Assembly (NCBI RefSeq): GCF_018446385.1 | Contig: NC_056000.1 | Coordinates: forward strand, 35,439,511-35,503,510 | DNA length: 64,000 bases | Direction: 5' to 3' | Origin: Zingiber officinale | Taxonomy: Eukaryota > Streptophyta > Magnoliopsida > Zingiberales > Zingiberaceae | Shown here: positions 31,937 to 44,217 of the stretch, piece after piece | Numbering within the stretch: position 1 is the stretch's first letter | How the letters are laid out: each line of letters starts with the position of its first letter | The notes under the pieces: generated by a model | Told to the model about the DNA's origin: nothing | The model's input: only the letters and a program-made list of their open reading frames with translations | Databases searched by the model: none | Translations under genes and position numbers: made by a program

Positions 31937-32968
31937 AGCTATTATCCAGCCTGATTAATCATTCTTTTTAAATTAATCGTTACCCAACTTATAGCTTGGT
32001 GGTTGTCGAGTTGCAACGGCGGTGTGCACCGGTCAAGATTGAGACAATGGATCGCGAAGGTGTGGCCCTTAATTGTTTCGCGACTTCTTCCCTCTAGCTA
32101 AGATCACAGCGGTGGTCGGGTGTGGACTAGCACGCTCCCGATAGTGGCGTGGTGCGGTTGCTCGTGGCGACGGCTGGTCGAGGCAGCGGCTACATTCCGG
32201 CTCTTTCAAATTCCTACGGTAGGGTGATGCGTTGGGAAGACCGCAAGTAGTTACGTCGAGAGGCACGGGGAAGAGATGGCTAGTGCGCATCGTTGTTGGC
32301 AACACGACGCTGTGGTGGGTGGTGACGCGGTGGACACAGCAAAGGAGACGTGTGGCGGCAACGAGGCATGCTTGTTCTTTGTGGTGAAGCAAGACGGTGG
32401 CTATTGACTCCGAGGATGAGGAAGGGAGCGGCGCTGGCGGTTGGACGCACGGCAGTCGGCGCGGTGACAGTAGTAGGCGGCAACGCGCAATGCACGTGGT
32501 TAAGGAGGGAGGTGGCACTGTGGCGAGATACACAGCGTGCACACGATAAGGGAATAGGCTGCGACTTGTGAGAAGGAGAAGCTAGATGCCGGAGGTGATG
32601 AGGCGGCGGTCGACCATGGCCTGTGTCGTTTCGCGGCTGCGCTGTACGAGCAGGCACAGTGGCGACGTGTGAGCGAGGAGAAGCGGCGTCCTCTAATCAA
32701 ACTTAGCTTTTAATTAAATAAACCTAGCTTCTAAATTAATCAACTCCTAACTTAAACGGGTATTCTAAACGAACTTTTATTTCTAACTTATTTATCCCAT
32801 AAAATATAAAAAGATTATGTTAAAATCCAGAAAAATCTAATAAGTTTAATAAATTCATATAAACCTAAATAAATTATCTGCTAAAATATATTTATTTCAC
32901 TTAAAATAATTTAATTATATCAACCTTTAATTATTTTAAATCCTTAGCTATATTTTTGATATATTACA

Positions 32969-33136
32969 TGCACTGTGTCTGTTGACTCTCTCCCGTGTCG
33001 TCCTTCTGCTAGCTGCGTCTTTTGCTCGACTTCCTGTACTCCTAAGTTCTTGCACACTTAGACACAAGGACATGAAAATATAACAGGACCTAACTTGACT
33101 TAGTTGATCACATCAAAACTATCACGGGTGCTTACA
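32969..33136 (-). repeat. 3' LTR of element D, outer part
   Basis: Homologous to 43290-43463 (CTCTCCCGTGTCGT, GCTAGCTGCGT, ACTTAGACA, GGTTGATCACATCAAAAC). It ends at ACA (33136). The adjoining minus-strand purine tract AAAAGAAAGGGAGAT (33151-33137) is the polypurine tract. Confidence 0.85.
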
Positions 33137-33214
33137 ATCTCCCTTTCTTTTGATGTGAGCAATTCCAAGTTAAGTTAAGGTCACTACAAAAAATGCAAGA
33201 ATTAGAGAAGGAAT

Positions 33215-33640
33215 CTATTCGTCGCTAAATTAAATTTGCGACGGGATAGCGACGGAAAGAGTCCCATCGGATAGAAGTTTATCGTTGCCACTGTAGCGAC
33301 GAAAAGTTAGACATCTGTCGCTATAAATAGCGGCGAATGCCTAAATGTCTGTCGCTAGGAGCCAAATAGAGCAGTAAGTCTGTTAAAAAGAATTTATGAC
33401 AAATATTTAAATATCCGTTGCAAACAGAGACAGACTATTTAAATATCTATCGCAAATAGCGACGTATATATAAATAATTCGTCACTATTTCCCTATTCGA
33501 GATATTGCAACAAATTGTAAAGGTATCGTATCCTTTAAATTAGTAACGGAGAAAAAATCTGCCTCTAATAGGGACGGAATTTCTAAATATCTGTCGCTAA
33601 TAGTGACGGAAAGTCAATTATCTGTCGCTAATGTTGCTTC
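33215..33640. repeat. CACTA left subterminal repeats
   Basis: Many copies, in both orientations, of TGTCGCTA and TAGCGACGGA within about 430 bases of the left end. In CACTA elements such arrays bind the transposase accessory protein. The matching array is at 39915-40375. Confidence 0.85.
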
Positions 33641-34329
33641 CAGTATGCACATTTTTTTCAGTTTTCCTTGTTTACATATGAATATAAATCACTCCAACCA
33701 TCACAAGTGATGATTTTCACAATAAACTCATAATACTTAACAATAAAACTGACTACACATCAATAATTACAACATAACAAACTCACAACACATAACAAAC
33801 ACACAACACATCACATCCCCAAATCTAGCTGAATTAAAATGAACTAGATACATAATAGTAAATTCAAACACAGGTCCGAATCTAATACAAGATAAAGTTT
33901 CTCCAATAAAAAGTAATCAAATACAATACATCCTAAGCAAAATAAGGAACAAAATCATCTATATGTCTTGCATGCAATTTCATTGAGATTAGTTGTGAAT
34001 AGAAAATATAATATTAAACTACAAAAAATATAACTACTTATGTTAAACTAATAAGTAGTTGAACTAACTGACATTTTTAGAAATATATACCTGCGTCCAT
34101 GGAATAAAAATATGTCAAATCTGAAAATGATTGTGCAGATATATAAAACAATCATATATGCATATAATTATTAACAAAAATATTATTATTTTTGACTTAA
34201 TTAAAAGTTAAGCTAAATGATACATACCTCAAAATAATCTACTCTGCAGGGGAATCATTGGGATCCTGGGTGTCCTGGGACTCCAAACGATATGAGGCAG
34301 TCATCTGTGAATTCTGAGAGAACGTCGCC

Positions 34330-35620
34330 GCAAATGCTTGCATATAACGAACTATCGCCTTAGTCTGAGCCTGTAGCTGTCGCATGTCTCATATCTCTGC
34401 GTCCCTCCCAGCCATTGTCTACTCCAATGACGATAGCCGAGTCCGCAAGTCCTCATTTTCCTCTCGCAATTCTCGTACCTCACTAGATGAGGAGGAGGAA
34501 GTAGGATGACCCCTGATCCCTGGAGTCCTCATCCGTTCATATATAACTTTGGCCTGAGAGCCAAGCCTATAGAGGGATATCTTCTTCTTTCCACCAACGA
34601 CATCATAATAAATGTCATTAACTGCATCGGTGGAAAGAGGTTGTAACCCCTCTCCCTCTACCTCTACCCTAGGCTGAGATGCCTCAGCAACTCTAGTAGT
34701 CATTGCTTCCTGTGTCAAAATAATAATTTTAGTAACCTCCACATAAAGTGTACAAATAGATTTACCAAATTTGATATACTTACGTTAATTGTTGAAGAAC
34801 ATTGATTGACATAAGACCCATCTTTCTTTTTATGAGTTTTATTAAAATTCTTCCAACAAGTGGGAGGTTTCTGTAATTTAACAGCATATGTAGAGAAAAT
34901 GTAAATATATTAAAACTAATAACAAAACATATGTAAGAAATATTTATATAACCTAATTTTAAACATACCAAGTCAGAGGCATACTCCACCATCGAACGGG
35001 ATTCAGCGGTATGCTTTGTAGATCTGGTGCTTGGCCCAACAGGCTCTGAATTGTGATTATTGCGTGCAATCGCTGAATTATCCTGCCAATGCTAGGCAGC
35101 CCAGATGGCTCTCCAAGCTTGCCAAACTACATCAGGAACCTTAGATGACCTGGTGCTCATCTACCTCCACTTATACATGTCCCTGTATAGTTTCAAGCGG
35201 TAGGCATTCCAAATTTTTTTGAACATTTCCTCCTGACCCTCCTCCCAAATATATCTCTTCTGCAACAATATATTTTGACAATTAATATCAAGTTAACTAC
35301 ACATATGTTTCTATTCTAAATACTTACCCAAAACTCTTTGTAATAAAAATTCTTCATATCTTGATCTACGAGCTGCCATGTAATATCAGCAGGAGATAAT
35401 TGTTCTTTAAACTTTTTTGATATATATGCTACTGCCTGGTGACCATCTGGGATAAAACTACAAGGAAAAATATTATATTAGATATGCTTGATTATTAAAA
35501 AGTAACTAAATTACTGAAATACTTACTAAATACATAATTACTTACTTGTCCCCAATAACTCGCAACACAATCTAGTCACCACGCGATCTCCGTGTTGGCT
35601 GCATAATTATATAAGCAAAA
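34330..35620 (-). pseudogene. CACTA second transposase gene (Transposase_24-like), decayed
   Basis: Minus-strand exonic fragments resemble the plant transposase family Transposase_24 (Ptta/En/Spm). One has TRSTKHTAESRSMVEYA (35020-34970). Another ORF (34742-34419) has KKKISLYRLGSQAKVIYERM, followed by a C-terminal coiled coil (EVRELREENEDLRTRLSSLE). AG-GT-like intron borders and stops occur between them. By analogy with TnpA it would bind the subterminal repeats. The exact exon structure was not resolved. Confidence 0.6.
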
Positions 35621-35737
35621 TCATAATATAAGATATACACAGTTAATATAATATTGTCAACTAAGGAGAAGAAAAAATAAAAAATAAAATTTATTAAATA
35701 TACCATGACATTGTTAAAAAAATTTAATAACCTTATG

Positions 35738-36301
35738 TCATTCTGAATCAACTAAATTAATATCTTGTAAGTTATCATCGCTAGACTTTATTGGTATATC
35801 AACTTCCTCACTACTGGGCATCTCTCCATCATCTATTTTCTCATAAGTGACATTAATATCTATAAGTAATTGTGATGTAGATTGTATTTCTGAATCAACT
35901 GAGTATATATCGACTTCTTCATTTTGATATACATAATGATTTTGGCCAATTATGGTGTTTGGCATTCCTATGGTTGACTGAGGCTTTATCTGACGCACTG
36001 CTAACTATTCACTAGGTCTTCTTCTCTTTGTTGGGTACTCAAGATAGAATACTTGATCAGCTTGTACCGCAAATATGAAAAACTCAAACTTGTTTAATCT
36101 TTTGTTTGCATTAACCTCAACTACATTATAAAAATGATGCATTCCGGTACTTATTCTTAGAGTTGGATTATACCATGAGCATCTGAACATTAATACACAT
36201 CTTATTAAAGGTATAGTTGAATACTCAATCTTGATGATTTTCTCAAGTCTACCATAATAATCAAATTGAGTATCATTGTTGTTTATGGATCCTTTACTCA
36301 A
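35738..36301 (-). pseudogene. DUF4216-like domain of CACTA transposase region
   Basis: The ORF 36301-36005 matches the pattern of the DUF4216 domain found downstream of TNP2 in plant CACTA proteins (VLMFRCSWYNP, YNVVEVNANKRLNKFEFFIF, QADQVFYLEYP). The stretch 35998-35738 continues as an acidic tail (SSEEVDIPIKSSDDNLQDIN). The boundary between them is a stop codon (36004-36002), so the chain is broken. Confidence 0.7.
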
Positions 36302-36714
36302 ACACCAGAATTATACTTACGCCTTTGTAAATCGCTTTGGGCCACATAAAATCTAAAGTCGTTAACATAATAACCTGAGTAGATTGTTATATTACGAAGA
36401 GGTCATGATGCAAGATTTTTAAGTATTTCATCTTCCACATTTGATATTCTACGATCGTTCGCCTATAACAGTAGTAATTATATAAATTAGATGCATCTAT
36501 AATACAATTACATTGTAAAATAAATAATTTACTCAATAACTTACATAAATTTGAAACCAATGTGTAAAATCATCCTCTAACTTGGTCTCTACCTCACTTG
36601 TACTTATTGATGGACTTTGTAGATATAGTTGTTATTTGTACGAGCTGTCAAAAAAGGTAATTTCAGGACATATTAGATAGCATGTCAAATATTCTTCAAT
36701 ACTGTATTATATTT

Positions 36715-37155
36715 TTACTTGAAGTATTGCCTTATGTATGGATTGACCTCTTCACAGTTCAAGAGTATGTATGTCCTCGCAACATGATAGTCCTGGTCAT
36801 TTAATTGTCTAATAATAGTTGCACCCATTATCTTACCATGAAACTTGAAAATAGAAAGCATCTTTGGATATGTTGGTTGAGTATCATCAGAATTTTGCGG
36901 ACACTTACGATGTCTTATTTTCACATGATCAGCAAAATAATAAGAGCAGAAGGAAGTTGTTTCTTCAACCAAATATACATTACATATTAATCCCTCAACT
37001 CTTGCATTGTTACGAACATTATTCTTTAATTTCCTCATAAATCTTTCAAATAGATACATCCATCTATATTGCACAGGACCACCTAGTTGTGCCTTATAAG
37101 GTAAATAAAGAGGTAGATATTCCATAGAATAAAAAAACTTGGTGGGAATATTCAT
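36715..37155 (-). pseudogene. DUF4218-like domain of CACTA transposase region
   Basis: This 146-residue frame carries the DUF4218 signature GGPVQYRWMYLFERFMRKLK, then NNARVEGLICNVYLVEET and FCSYYF. In intact elements this domain follows the TNP2 core in one protein. Here the upstream frame is interrupted. Confidence 0.75.
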
Positions 37156-37159
37156 TCAA

Positions 37160-39310
37160 GTTTACAGAGTATCATTGGAATGTCTATCTAAAGCCGACAC
37201 ATATCTGTGGGCATACCCTTGAAGTCAAATCTCTGAAAAGAGACTCAACTCTGTAAGTACTTGCCAAACATTGTTTGGAAGTAGATCATGGAATGTTATT
37301 GAAATTAGTCTTTACATAAACACGTGACAATCATGACTCTTTATTCTTAACATTTTTAACATGTTCGTATCAACACAACGTGACATATTCGAGGCATATC
37401 CGTCAGAAAAGTTGATTGCTTTCAACTAGGTACATAATGCTTGCTTACCTTATTTGTCTATTGTATAATATGCTTTCAGCTATTTACCAATTTCATTCTA
37501 ATGCAACTCAGGTCTATTCACTAATTGTTTTAATTCATCGCATGATTTTGTTGTATCTTTAGTTTTTCTATGAACATTCATCACAGTATTGAAGATATTA
37601 TCGAAGAAATTTTTCTCAACATGTATCACATCTAAATTATGTCGAACGAGTAAATACTTCTAATATAGTAGCTCTCAAAATATACTTCTTTTCCTCCAAC
37701 CACACTTGTTCATTCTTACAATGTATTTATTGATATCATTAGAGTCATCTTGATATACTGGAAGAAATCTATAACTGTCAATTTTATCAAGAACTTCTTC
37801 ACTTGATTTTGATACTAGAGGAAGTTTCCTTACCATTTCATTCATTTTGAAATTTTTCTTATTTCTTCTGAATGGGTGATCAATTGGTAAAAATTTTTGA
37901 CGATTATCAAACTAAGATATCTTTCCATTGCAAAGATGAAAATGCATCAGACTCACTCATGTAATGTGGACATATTAACTTGCTAGCTGTGCTCTATCCT
38001 GACAATATTGAGTATGCTAGAAAATCAATAATTGTCCATAACAAAGAAGCATGCATTGTAAAGTTTGATTTATATTCAATGTCATAAGTCTCAGTCCCTA
38101 TATTTCATAAATGGTCTAGCTCAGCAATCAAAGGTTGTAAAAAAATATATATATTTGCCCTTTTGGATTCTGAGGACTTGGTATAAGCACAGTAAGAAAC
38201 AAGAATTCGCCTTGCATGCACATCCATGGAGGTAAGTTATATAATGTTAATATAACTGACCAAGATGAATATTATTGTCCATAACTTCCAAATGGCTAAA
38301 ATCCATCAGCCGAAAGTCCAAGTCTCACATTATGTGATTCCATTGCAAAGGAGGAAAATATGGAATCAAGATATTTCCACGCTGGTGAGTCACAAGGATG
38401 ACACATTATATCTCTTTCGTATACATGGTTTTGATGTCATTTCATGTGGCTTGCTGTTGCGGCAAATGCATACAAGCGTTGGTAGCAGTTAACAGGAAGT
38501 AATACATAACTTTCAAGGGAATGTTTTTCTTCTTCTTTTTAGACATGTGACTACTCTGCTTATAACGAGGGTGATTACACATTCTGCATTCTATCAGTTC
38601 GCTATCTTCATTCCAAAAAAATCATGCAATTATTGATACAACAATGAATCTTCTCTACTGACAAACTCAAATCTCTAATCAATTTTTTTTGTAGTGTAGA
38701 AGCTATCAGTCATGCAGTTATCAGCGGAAAATAACTCTGACATCAATTGACACATTTCATCATAACATCATTCAAAGAAATGATGTTCTGTCTTCATGTT
38801 CAGTAATCTTACAATAGCTGATAGTTCAGAATGGCCAGAATGGACATCTTCCCACAATTCTCTCTCACTAGCTTTCAATATATCATACATTTTCTGAACT
38901 CGGGTGTAGGTGTTTCCTCTATATTCGATTGATCATATGCATTCATTGCATCGTAAACCATTGATTGCATTGAATTCAAATGCATTGATGATTTCTCTGG
39001 AGCAATCGGGCAGGATGACGAAGTAACAGAAGGTCCAATTTCTTCAAATACATACGACTCCCCATGACAATACCAGTTGTAATAATTTGGAACAAACTCA
39101 TACCTACATATATGAGTTTTCACTATATCCTCATCACAGAAAGCCGTATTTCTACATTTGCGTTGATTACATGAACACTTTAACTCGGCACCATTCAAAC
39201 ATTCTGGATGAGACTTAGCGAAATTCATAAACTTTTCAACCCCATCAAAAATTCTTGACTGATAAATCCATTGTCTAACCTATTGTACATCCAAGGCTTG
39301 TTCATATATG
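37160..39310 (-). pseudogene. TNP2-like CACTA transposase, broken
   Basis: The N-terminal transposase-associated domain is intact at 39228-38875: FAKSHPECLNGAELKCSCNQ, with Cys residues and the HICRYEFVPNYYNWYCHGE pattern. The TNP2 core (Transposase_21) follows with recognisable pieces, such as YNLPPWMCMQGEF at about 38235-38200, but contains in-frame stops (for example DGF-stop-PFG near 38300). The intact relative would cut the terminal repeats. This copy is inactive as it stands unless some stops lie in introns that I have not resolved. Confidence 0.75.
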
Positions 39311-39439
39311 TTATATCCTAATGGGAATAACATTTACAACATGGTTAATCATGTCAAACTAAGCATATTTATATTTACTAAATAAACAACATTCTATTTA
39401 AATAAGCACACAGTGTATCACTAAAGATAAGCAAAGTCC

Positions 39440-39795
39440 TTCAAATTCTAGAACCACTTGGCAGGGTCTGCTGGTCGTGCCCGCGTGCGGGTCTAGTAGT
39501 GGCTGTCGGCCACGGCTGCGGCCTGACAGAGGCTACCGGCCGTGGTAGATATTGTCGGCCATAGGAGATGTTGCTAGTCGCGACCTAGCAGAGGCTGTCG
39601 GCCATGGCCACACACAGGTAGAGTGTGCTGGCCACTCATAGGCAAAGCGTACTGGCCACGACCGTCGGCCACGACGTGGCAGAGGTTGCCGATCACGGCT
39701 GCACCCAACCAGAGCCTACCAGACGTGGCCTAGCAGTGCCTACCGGCCGCTAGCGCAGTGTGGCAGCGCTCGCCCAAAGGATGCAAGAAGAGGAA
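39440..39795 (-). repeat. GC-rich GGCCACGG-type repeats upstream of TNP2
   Basis: About 350 bases, much more GC-rich than the rest of the CACTA element. It is built from short repeats of GTCGGCCACGG / CTACCGGCCGTGG type together with GCAGAGG. It lies between the TNP2 start and the right subterminal repeats, where the promoter and leader are expected. Confidence 0.65.
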
Positions 39796-39914
39796 AAAGC
39801 CAAAGGAGAATGTACCTTAAGTCGGAGGAGGGAGAAATCACCGGAGCAGTAAAATCACCAGAGAATCGAAAGGAGGAGAAGACTGCGCGTAGGGAAGAGC
39901 GGTGACAGTCGTAC

Positions 39915-40375
39915 CCTAATATCTTAAATATAACGATGAAATATTAATTCGTCGCTATCTGAGACAGATATTTAAATATCCATCGCTAATAGCAACGAAT
40001 ATTTAAATATCAGTCGCTATTAGCTATGGATCATTTATTTATTGGATCCAAAGGGAAAAGTAGTTCCACATACACAACATAAAGTGACGGCCATTTAATT
40101 AACCGTCACTATTAACGACGAATCATTTAAATATTTGTCGCTATTAGCGATAAATCATTTAAATGATCCATCACTATTAAATATCCATCGCTATTAAATA
40201 TCTATTGCTAATAGCGACAATGTAAAATCAGTCGCTATCTCGTGGAAAAATTGGATTTTTAACAATAGCCAAGTCTATTAGCAACGGGTATTTTAAGTCC
40301 GTCTCTAATAGCGATGGAATTTAATAAAGTCTGTCGTTGTATAGAGACAAAAATTAATGTCCGCCACTAATCCCT
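39915..40375. repeat. CACTA right subterminal repeats
   Basis: The same GTCGCTATTAGCGACG-like units as on the left, in both orientations, just inside the right terminus. Confidence 0.85.
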
Positions 40376-40393
40376 ATTTTCCTTGTAGTGGGT

Positions 40394-41383
40394 AAACCAC
40401 AAACAAGTAACAGTTAAAAAATTACAAATACATAATTTTTAAAAAGAAATGTACCCTCCCCTAGACTTAATCTTTAATTCTCCCCTTTGATCATATTAAA
40501 AATGGTATTTCATTAAAATAATTTTAAAATAAAATTTAAATCAGAGTCTAAGGGATAAAAATAAGGTGATTGTTATCTAGAAAAATTATGAACATTTAAA
40601 TTTCAAAAATCTAGATTTTTATAATTTAAAAATTTACATTTAGATAAACAATTCATAGAAAATTCACCAATGGTCAAAAAAATTCCGAAAAATTTTTATA
40701 GGTAGAGAAAATGATATAGTTTCACAAGAAAATCAAGTTAGCAAGGATAACCTTGCGAAATAATTTTATATTGAAAATTTTGTATTTTGTTAAAAAATTC
40801 GTAGAAAAATAATACAATGGTCAAAAAAATATGAAATTTTTTTCTATAGATGAGTATTGGATTCCTATTTCTTGAAAAATTTAGGATCAAATTTATTTCA
40901 AACAGAAATTATATGAAAAAATTATTTAGCCAATTCTAAACAATAAAAATATCAAATCAATTCAAATGTACGACATCCATAAAAATTAAATCCAAGCATG
41001 TTTTGAAATCCAAGATAGATTCCTTTCTACCAGATTGATAAGAAATTTTTTTGAAATATTTTTTGGTGATAGTTTTCTGATTTAGTTCTTATGATATCTA
41101 TAATACCTATGAAGTCCTGAATAATTTTGAGTCGGTTGAACATGTGTGCAAGCAAAATTTTTCATATTTTCTATTTCTATTTTCAGCTTTTAATTTTCAA
41201 TTTTTATCTTATCAGAATCTTCTAATTGATAGGATATTGCCAAGGTTAATTTAATTCATCATTTTCCTTTTTATATTTTCTATTTTCAATTTCTAATTTA
41301 CACGTATTTTTTGACAACATTTTTATGAATTTAATTAACTAATCAGGAGGTAGAGACCGTACCTAACTTACCTTGTCGATTTT
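40394..41383 (-). other. Non-coding interior of element D
   Basis: AT-rich DNA between gag and the CACTA insertion. On the minus strand it contains a purine tract CAAAGGGGAGAATT (about 40482-40469), similar to Sirevirus polypurine tracts. No pol motif seen. Confidence 0.6.
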
Positions 41384-42471
41384 TTATGCTCCCCTTGTAG
41401 AGCTGCTTTCTTCTGATATTGCTCCCCCTTCATCAATGCTCTCGATGTTCATTGCAGAAGAGCTTGCTTCGTCCTCTTCTTGGTAACTTGCCATCAATGC
41501 AAGTCTATCTTGGGCTCCGATCTCTGACTCTAACAACGTTTCGTCCCACATCACTTTTATATTTTTATATTTTGACTGGATCGTCTTCTTGTTCTTCAGT
41601 TTGGGGTAGTTGTCTTTGACGTGCTCTTCTTCATCGTAGTGGTAACATCATATCTTTCTTCTCCTTCTATTATCCTGCACTTGACTAAACATATTAGTTT
41701 TAAACAACTTTTTGAATTTTCTTACCATGAATGCCCTTCTTCATCGTCGAGGGGCGTTTCAAATTCTGGTTCATCCATTTTTTCCTTTAAGACAATGTTG
41801 TGTTTGGGCTCCTTCTTTAGATCTGCACATCTAGTTTCATAAACTTCAAATGTAGAAAATAATTTATCTAAAGTACTTACCTCTAGATCCTTGGAGATGT
41901 AATATGCATCTACTAAGGATATCCATTCAAAAATCCTAGGAAAGGTGTTAAGTGTGTACCTTATCGAATCTCGATTGGTTACCTTTTCTCCGAGATTTGT
42001 GACTTTGTGAGTCCAGTGATGAGTTCCTTTGATCCTTGAGTGGAGGTGTGCAACATTTTTGCCTTCTTCTAATCGAAGGTTGTTGATCTGGTTTCGGAGC
42101 AGATCCCATCTCGCTAGTTTTGCCTTCGAGGTCCCTTCGTGTAGTTCCAAAAATTTCTCCCAGAATTCCTTGGCTGACTTGTAGGCTCCGATTCAGTTGA
42201 CTTCTTGAGATGGTAAAATGCTAAGCAGATGAAACTTTGCTTTGTCATTTGCTATGAAGTCGATTGGCTCTTTGTTTGTCCATTGGTATTCTTCTTTGCC
42301 CTTTGATTCTACAAAACTAAATTTCATAATTAATAATAAATCAAAATCTATCTTAAAGAATACCTCCATATTTTTCTTCCAGTTCACGAATTCCCCCTGG
42401 AACTTCTGTGGGTAGATGCTCAGTCCGACCATCTCTTGTGCTTCGATCGACGGTTAGTCCTCTTGAAGCAT
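41384..42471 (-). pseudogene. gag of element D, broken
   Basis: A Sirevirus-type gag of the UBN2 style. After an early stop at codon 6 the frame continues with KFQGEFVNWKKNMEVFF, then (past a TGA at 42195-42193) ELHEGTSKAKLARWDLLRNQ and NNLRLEEGKNVAHLHSRIK. A CCHC knuckle remnant follows near 41640 (CYHYDEEEHVKDNYPK, so the last Cys is lost). The tail is LALMASYQEEDEASSS. It ends at TAA 41386-41384. This gag is a different type from those of A and C. Confidence 0.8.
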
Positions 42472-42489
42472 CCTGGATCTGATACTAAT

Positions 42490-43463
42490 TATGGGACCCT
42501 TGGCGGTCGACTAGAGAGGGGTGAATAGCCTGCACAATAAATTCAAACAAAACCTTCCTCGAAACTTATAGCTTGATTAAAAGAAATACTTGCATAAAAG
42601 AATTAAGAACCTAATTAAAAGGAAGAGTTACAGAAAGAGTTACTTGGTTTGCAATCAATAGATTGCTAATCTAAGGAAATTAAAACTCATTAAAAATCTC
42701 CTTTAGGTGGAGTAGCCTCTTCTAGTAGTCAAAACTCATAATTACAAGGCTAAACTCAAATAGAATCATTTTCAAGTGTTGTCTTTAGCTTCTGAGATCA
42801 GGACTATATTTATAACCCTGATCGGGGTGTTTGGAAGGGTTCTAGGCATCTGAAGAGGAATAAAATTTTATCCCATAGTAATGGATCACGACAGCTGACT
42901 TTACGATAAACTTTCTGGTTCGAGCACCTGGACCCACTACAAGCGTCCAGACCCGCTTAAACCCTATCCGCATTCGAGGGTGCTCCGCATTCGAGGGCGC
43001 CTCCGGGGGCCCCCTCGGCACCCGAGGTGGTCTGACCGCTTGGACCAGATCCGGGTGCCTAGAATTACTCCAGGCACTCGGACCACAGTCAACTTCCAGT
43101 TGACTTTTCATTCTGGTCTTCCACTCTATCTCTGTTTGTTTGGGTGATTTCGGCCATCCAGAATAGGGCTTATCCGAATCCATTTTTCGGCCTTCTCGAG
43201 CAACCTTCTGCTCCGGCTTCTCGTCCCTCAGAACCGTCGAATGCTTCCTTCTCATCTGCCAGTGTACTCTTCCGCAGCACCTCGTCCCTCGGATGCACCG
43301 AGCCCATAGACTTTCTCCCGTGTCGTTCTTCTCGCTAGCTGCGTTTTTCGCTCGACCTCCTGTGCTCCTAAGTTCCTGTACACTTAGACATAAGGACAAC
43401 AAAACATAACAAGACCTAACTTGACTTGGTTGATCACATCAAAACTATCACCGGGTACTTACA
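42490..43463 (-). repeat. 5' LTR of element D
   Basis: About 974 bases. On the minus strand it begins TGTAAGTACCCGG and ends near GGGTCCCATA, with a C-rich box (TTCACCCCTCTCTAG). The neighbouring PBS is TTAGTATCAGATCC, a mutated TTGGTATCAGAGCC. Confidence 0.83.
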
Positions 43464-44217
43464 CAACGGGCTCACCAAAGCTAGGCCGAGCGGAGGTCTA
43501 CTACAGTTGTTGATCGGGTATGAAGTATCCGATCAACAAGTGGCTTGTTCGAGCAGAATGCTCAAACAACCAAGAGCACTATGGCAAGAACATCATATGA
43601 TCATCACGAAGCAAAGGAACACTAAGGCGACCAGAGCGTTGGTCTGATCGTGTGGAAATAATCAACTTAGCCAAGGGATTATGAAGATGATTGGATGAGA
43701 TTGACAGGGAGGGGATCCCCGACCGAGCGGCTCCCCCGCTAGCCAAACAGTGGGACCCCTCTTATATCTTTTAATATCCCTTTGGGAGATAATGTCACTG
43801 ACAATAAGGCATGGTCAACAAGCGGATCGTACGACGGAAGTTTCTATCGTTCTGTCAGGTATTTGCATGCCCTATTAAGGTATAGTGTCAAAGCCACTTT
43901 TCTGACATGTCCTTTCATAAGACAATTTGTAGAACATGCTCATGCCTTGAGGCACGACGTCTACTGGGGTGCTATATAAAGGGAGGGTCCATGCACCGGC
44001 CGAGGTACGTATTATTCACTATTCACGCCTTTACTTACTGTTGCTCCACTTCCATTTTTTTTATGACTGACTTGAGCGTCGGAGAGTCAATATCGAGGGC
44101 CCCTTCTCTGGCCCGACACTGACGTTTCTTGAGTTGAAGAGTGAAATGGATTCTACAACCTATCAACACAGAAGTCACGTCCCCAGCAAGCCTTTTCATG
44201 ATTTTCGAACAAGATCA

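Larger units (their letters stand above)
27007..32968 (-). mobile_element. Tekay/Del-like gypsy LTR (reverse), probably solo, with a copia LTR inside
   Basis: The left end TATCACGCCTCGAGG is the reverse complement of a ...CCTCGAGGCGTGATA LTR end; the right end ATATTACA would be the TGTAATAT start. The sequence lacks any pol motif. After removing the copia LTR at 29229-31936 it is about 3.2 kb, so I read it as a long solo LTR. It contains repeated modules with CTACCACGAATGxTC (about 27630-27850), a CACTCAGTGGGT motif (about 27355) and an (AT)n tract at 27792-27818. A GC-rich segment (32040-32700) near the start has long antisense open frames but no recognisable protein. The duplication is weak (ggcaa/tgcac), so the borders rest mainly on the comparison with the intact D LTR. 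Confidence 0.6.
33182..40390 (-). mobile_element. CACTA (En/Spm-type) DNA transposon
   Basis: The termini are CACTACAAAAAATGCAAGAA on the left and CACTACAAGGAAAATAGGGA on the right (reverse complement), flanked by the 3-bp duplication ggt (33179-33181 and 40391-40393). The subterminal regions are crowded with GTCGCTA/TAGCGAC repeats. The minus strand carries remnants of both standard proteins: a TNP2-type transposase with accessory domains (39310-35738) and a second plant transposase gene (about 35620-34330). Frameshifts and stops are frequent, so it is probably no longer autonomous. Confidence 0.9.
26232..43463 (-). mobile_element. Element D: reverse gag-only Sirevirus-like element, multiply interrupted
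   Basis: Read on the minus strand: 5' LTR (43463-42490), degenerate PBS (TTAGTATCAGATCC at about 42489-42474), broken gag (42471-41384), about 1 kb of non-coding DNA, the CACTA insertion (40390-33182), a polypurine tract (33151-33137) and a 3' LTR (33136-32969 and 27006-26232, split by a gypsy LTR). Flanking duplications are caa(t/c)g (26227-26231 and 43464-43468). Without the insertions the interior is about 2.1 kb and has no pol. The LTR copies look clearly more diverged than those of element C, so D is older. Confidence 0.82.
26110..44217 (+). mobile_element. Tat-like solo LTR split by element D
   Basis: The left part (26110-26231) starts TGATGCGGTGATA like the LTRs at 17168 and 19604. 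The right part (43464-44217) continues the same LTR, with a TATA box in GCTATATAAAGGGAGGG at about 43972 and the end GATCA. The parts join through the element D duplication, giving about 870 bases, the length of one LTR (895). It is therefore a solo LTR and not an 18 kb element. Flanking duplications are tcga(a/c) (26105-26109 and 44218-44222), and they fall inside the LINE frame. Confidence 0.85.

Noticed and set aside
32069-32657. Antisense ORFs of 125-157 residues in a GC-rich segment
   Set aside because: The segment lies inside a Tekay-like LTR, the frames are low in complexity and match no family that I know.
26110-44217. A full-length 18 kb gypsy element
   Set aside because: The two Tat-like pieces together make a single LTR length and the material between is a reverse copia element with its own duplications. 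A solo LTR interrupted later explains it better.
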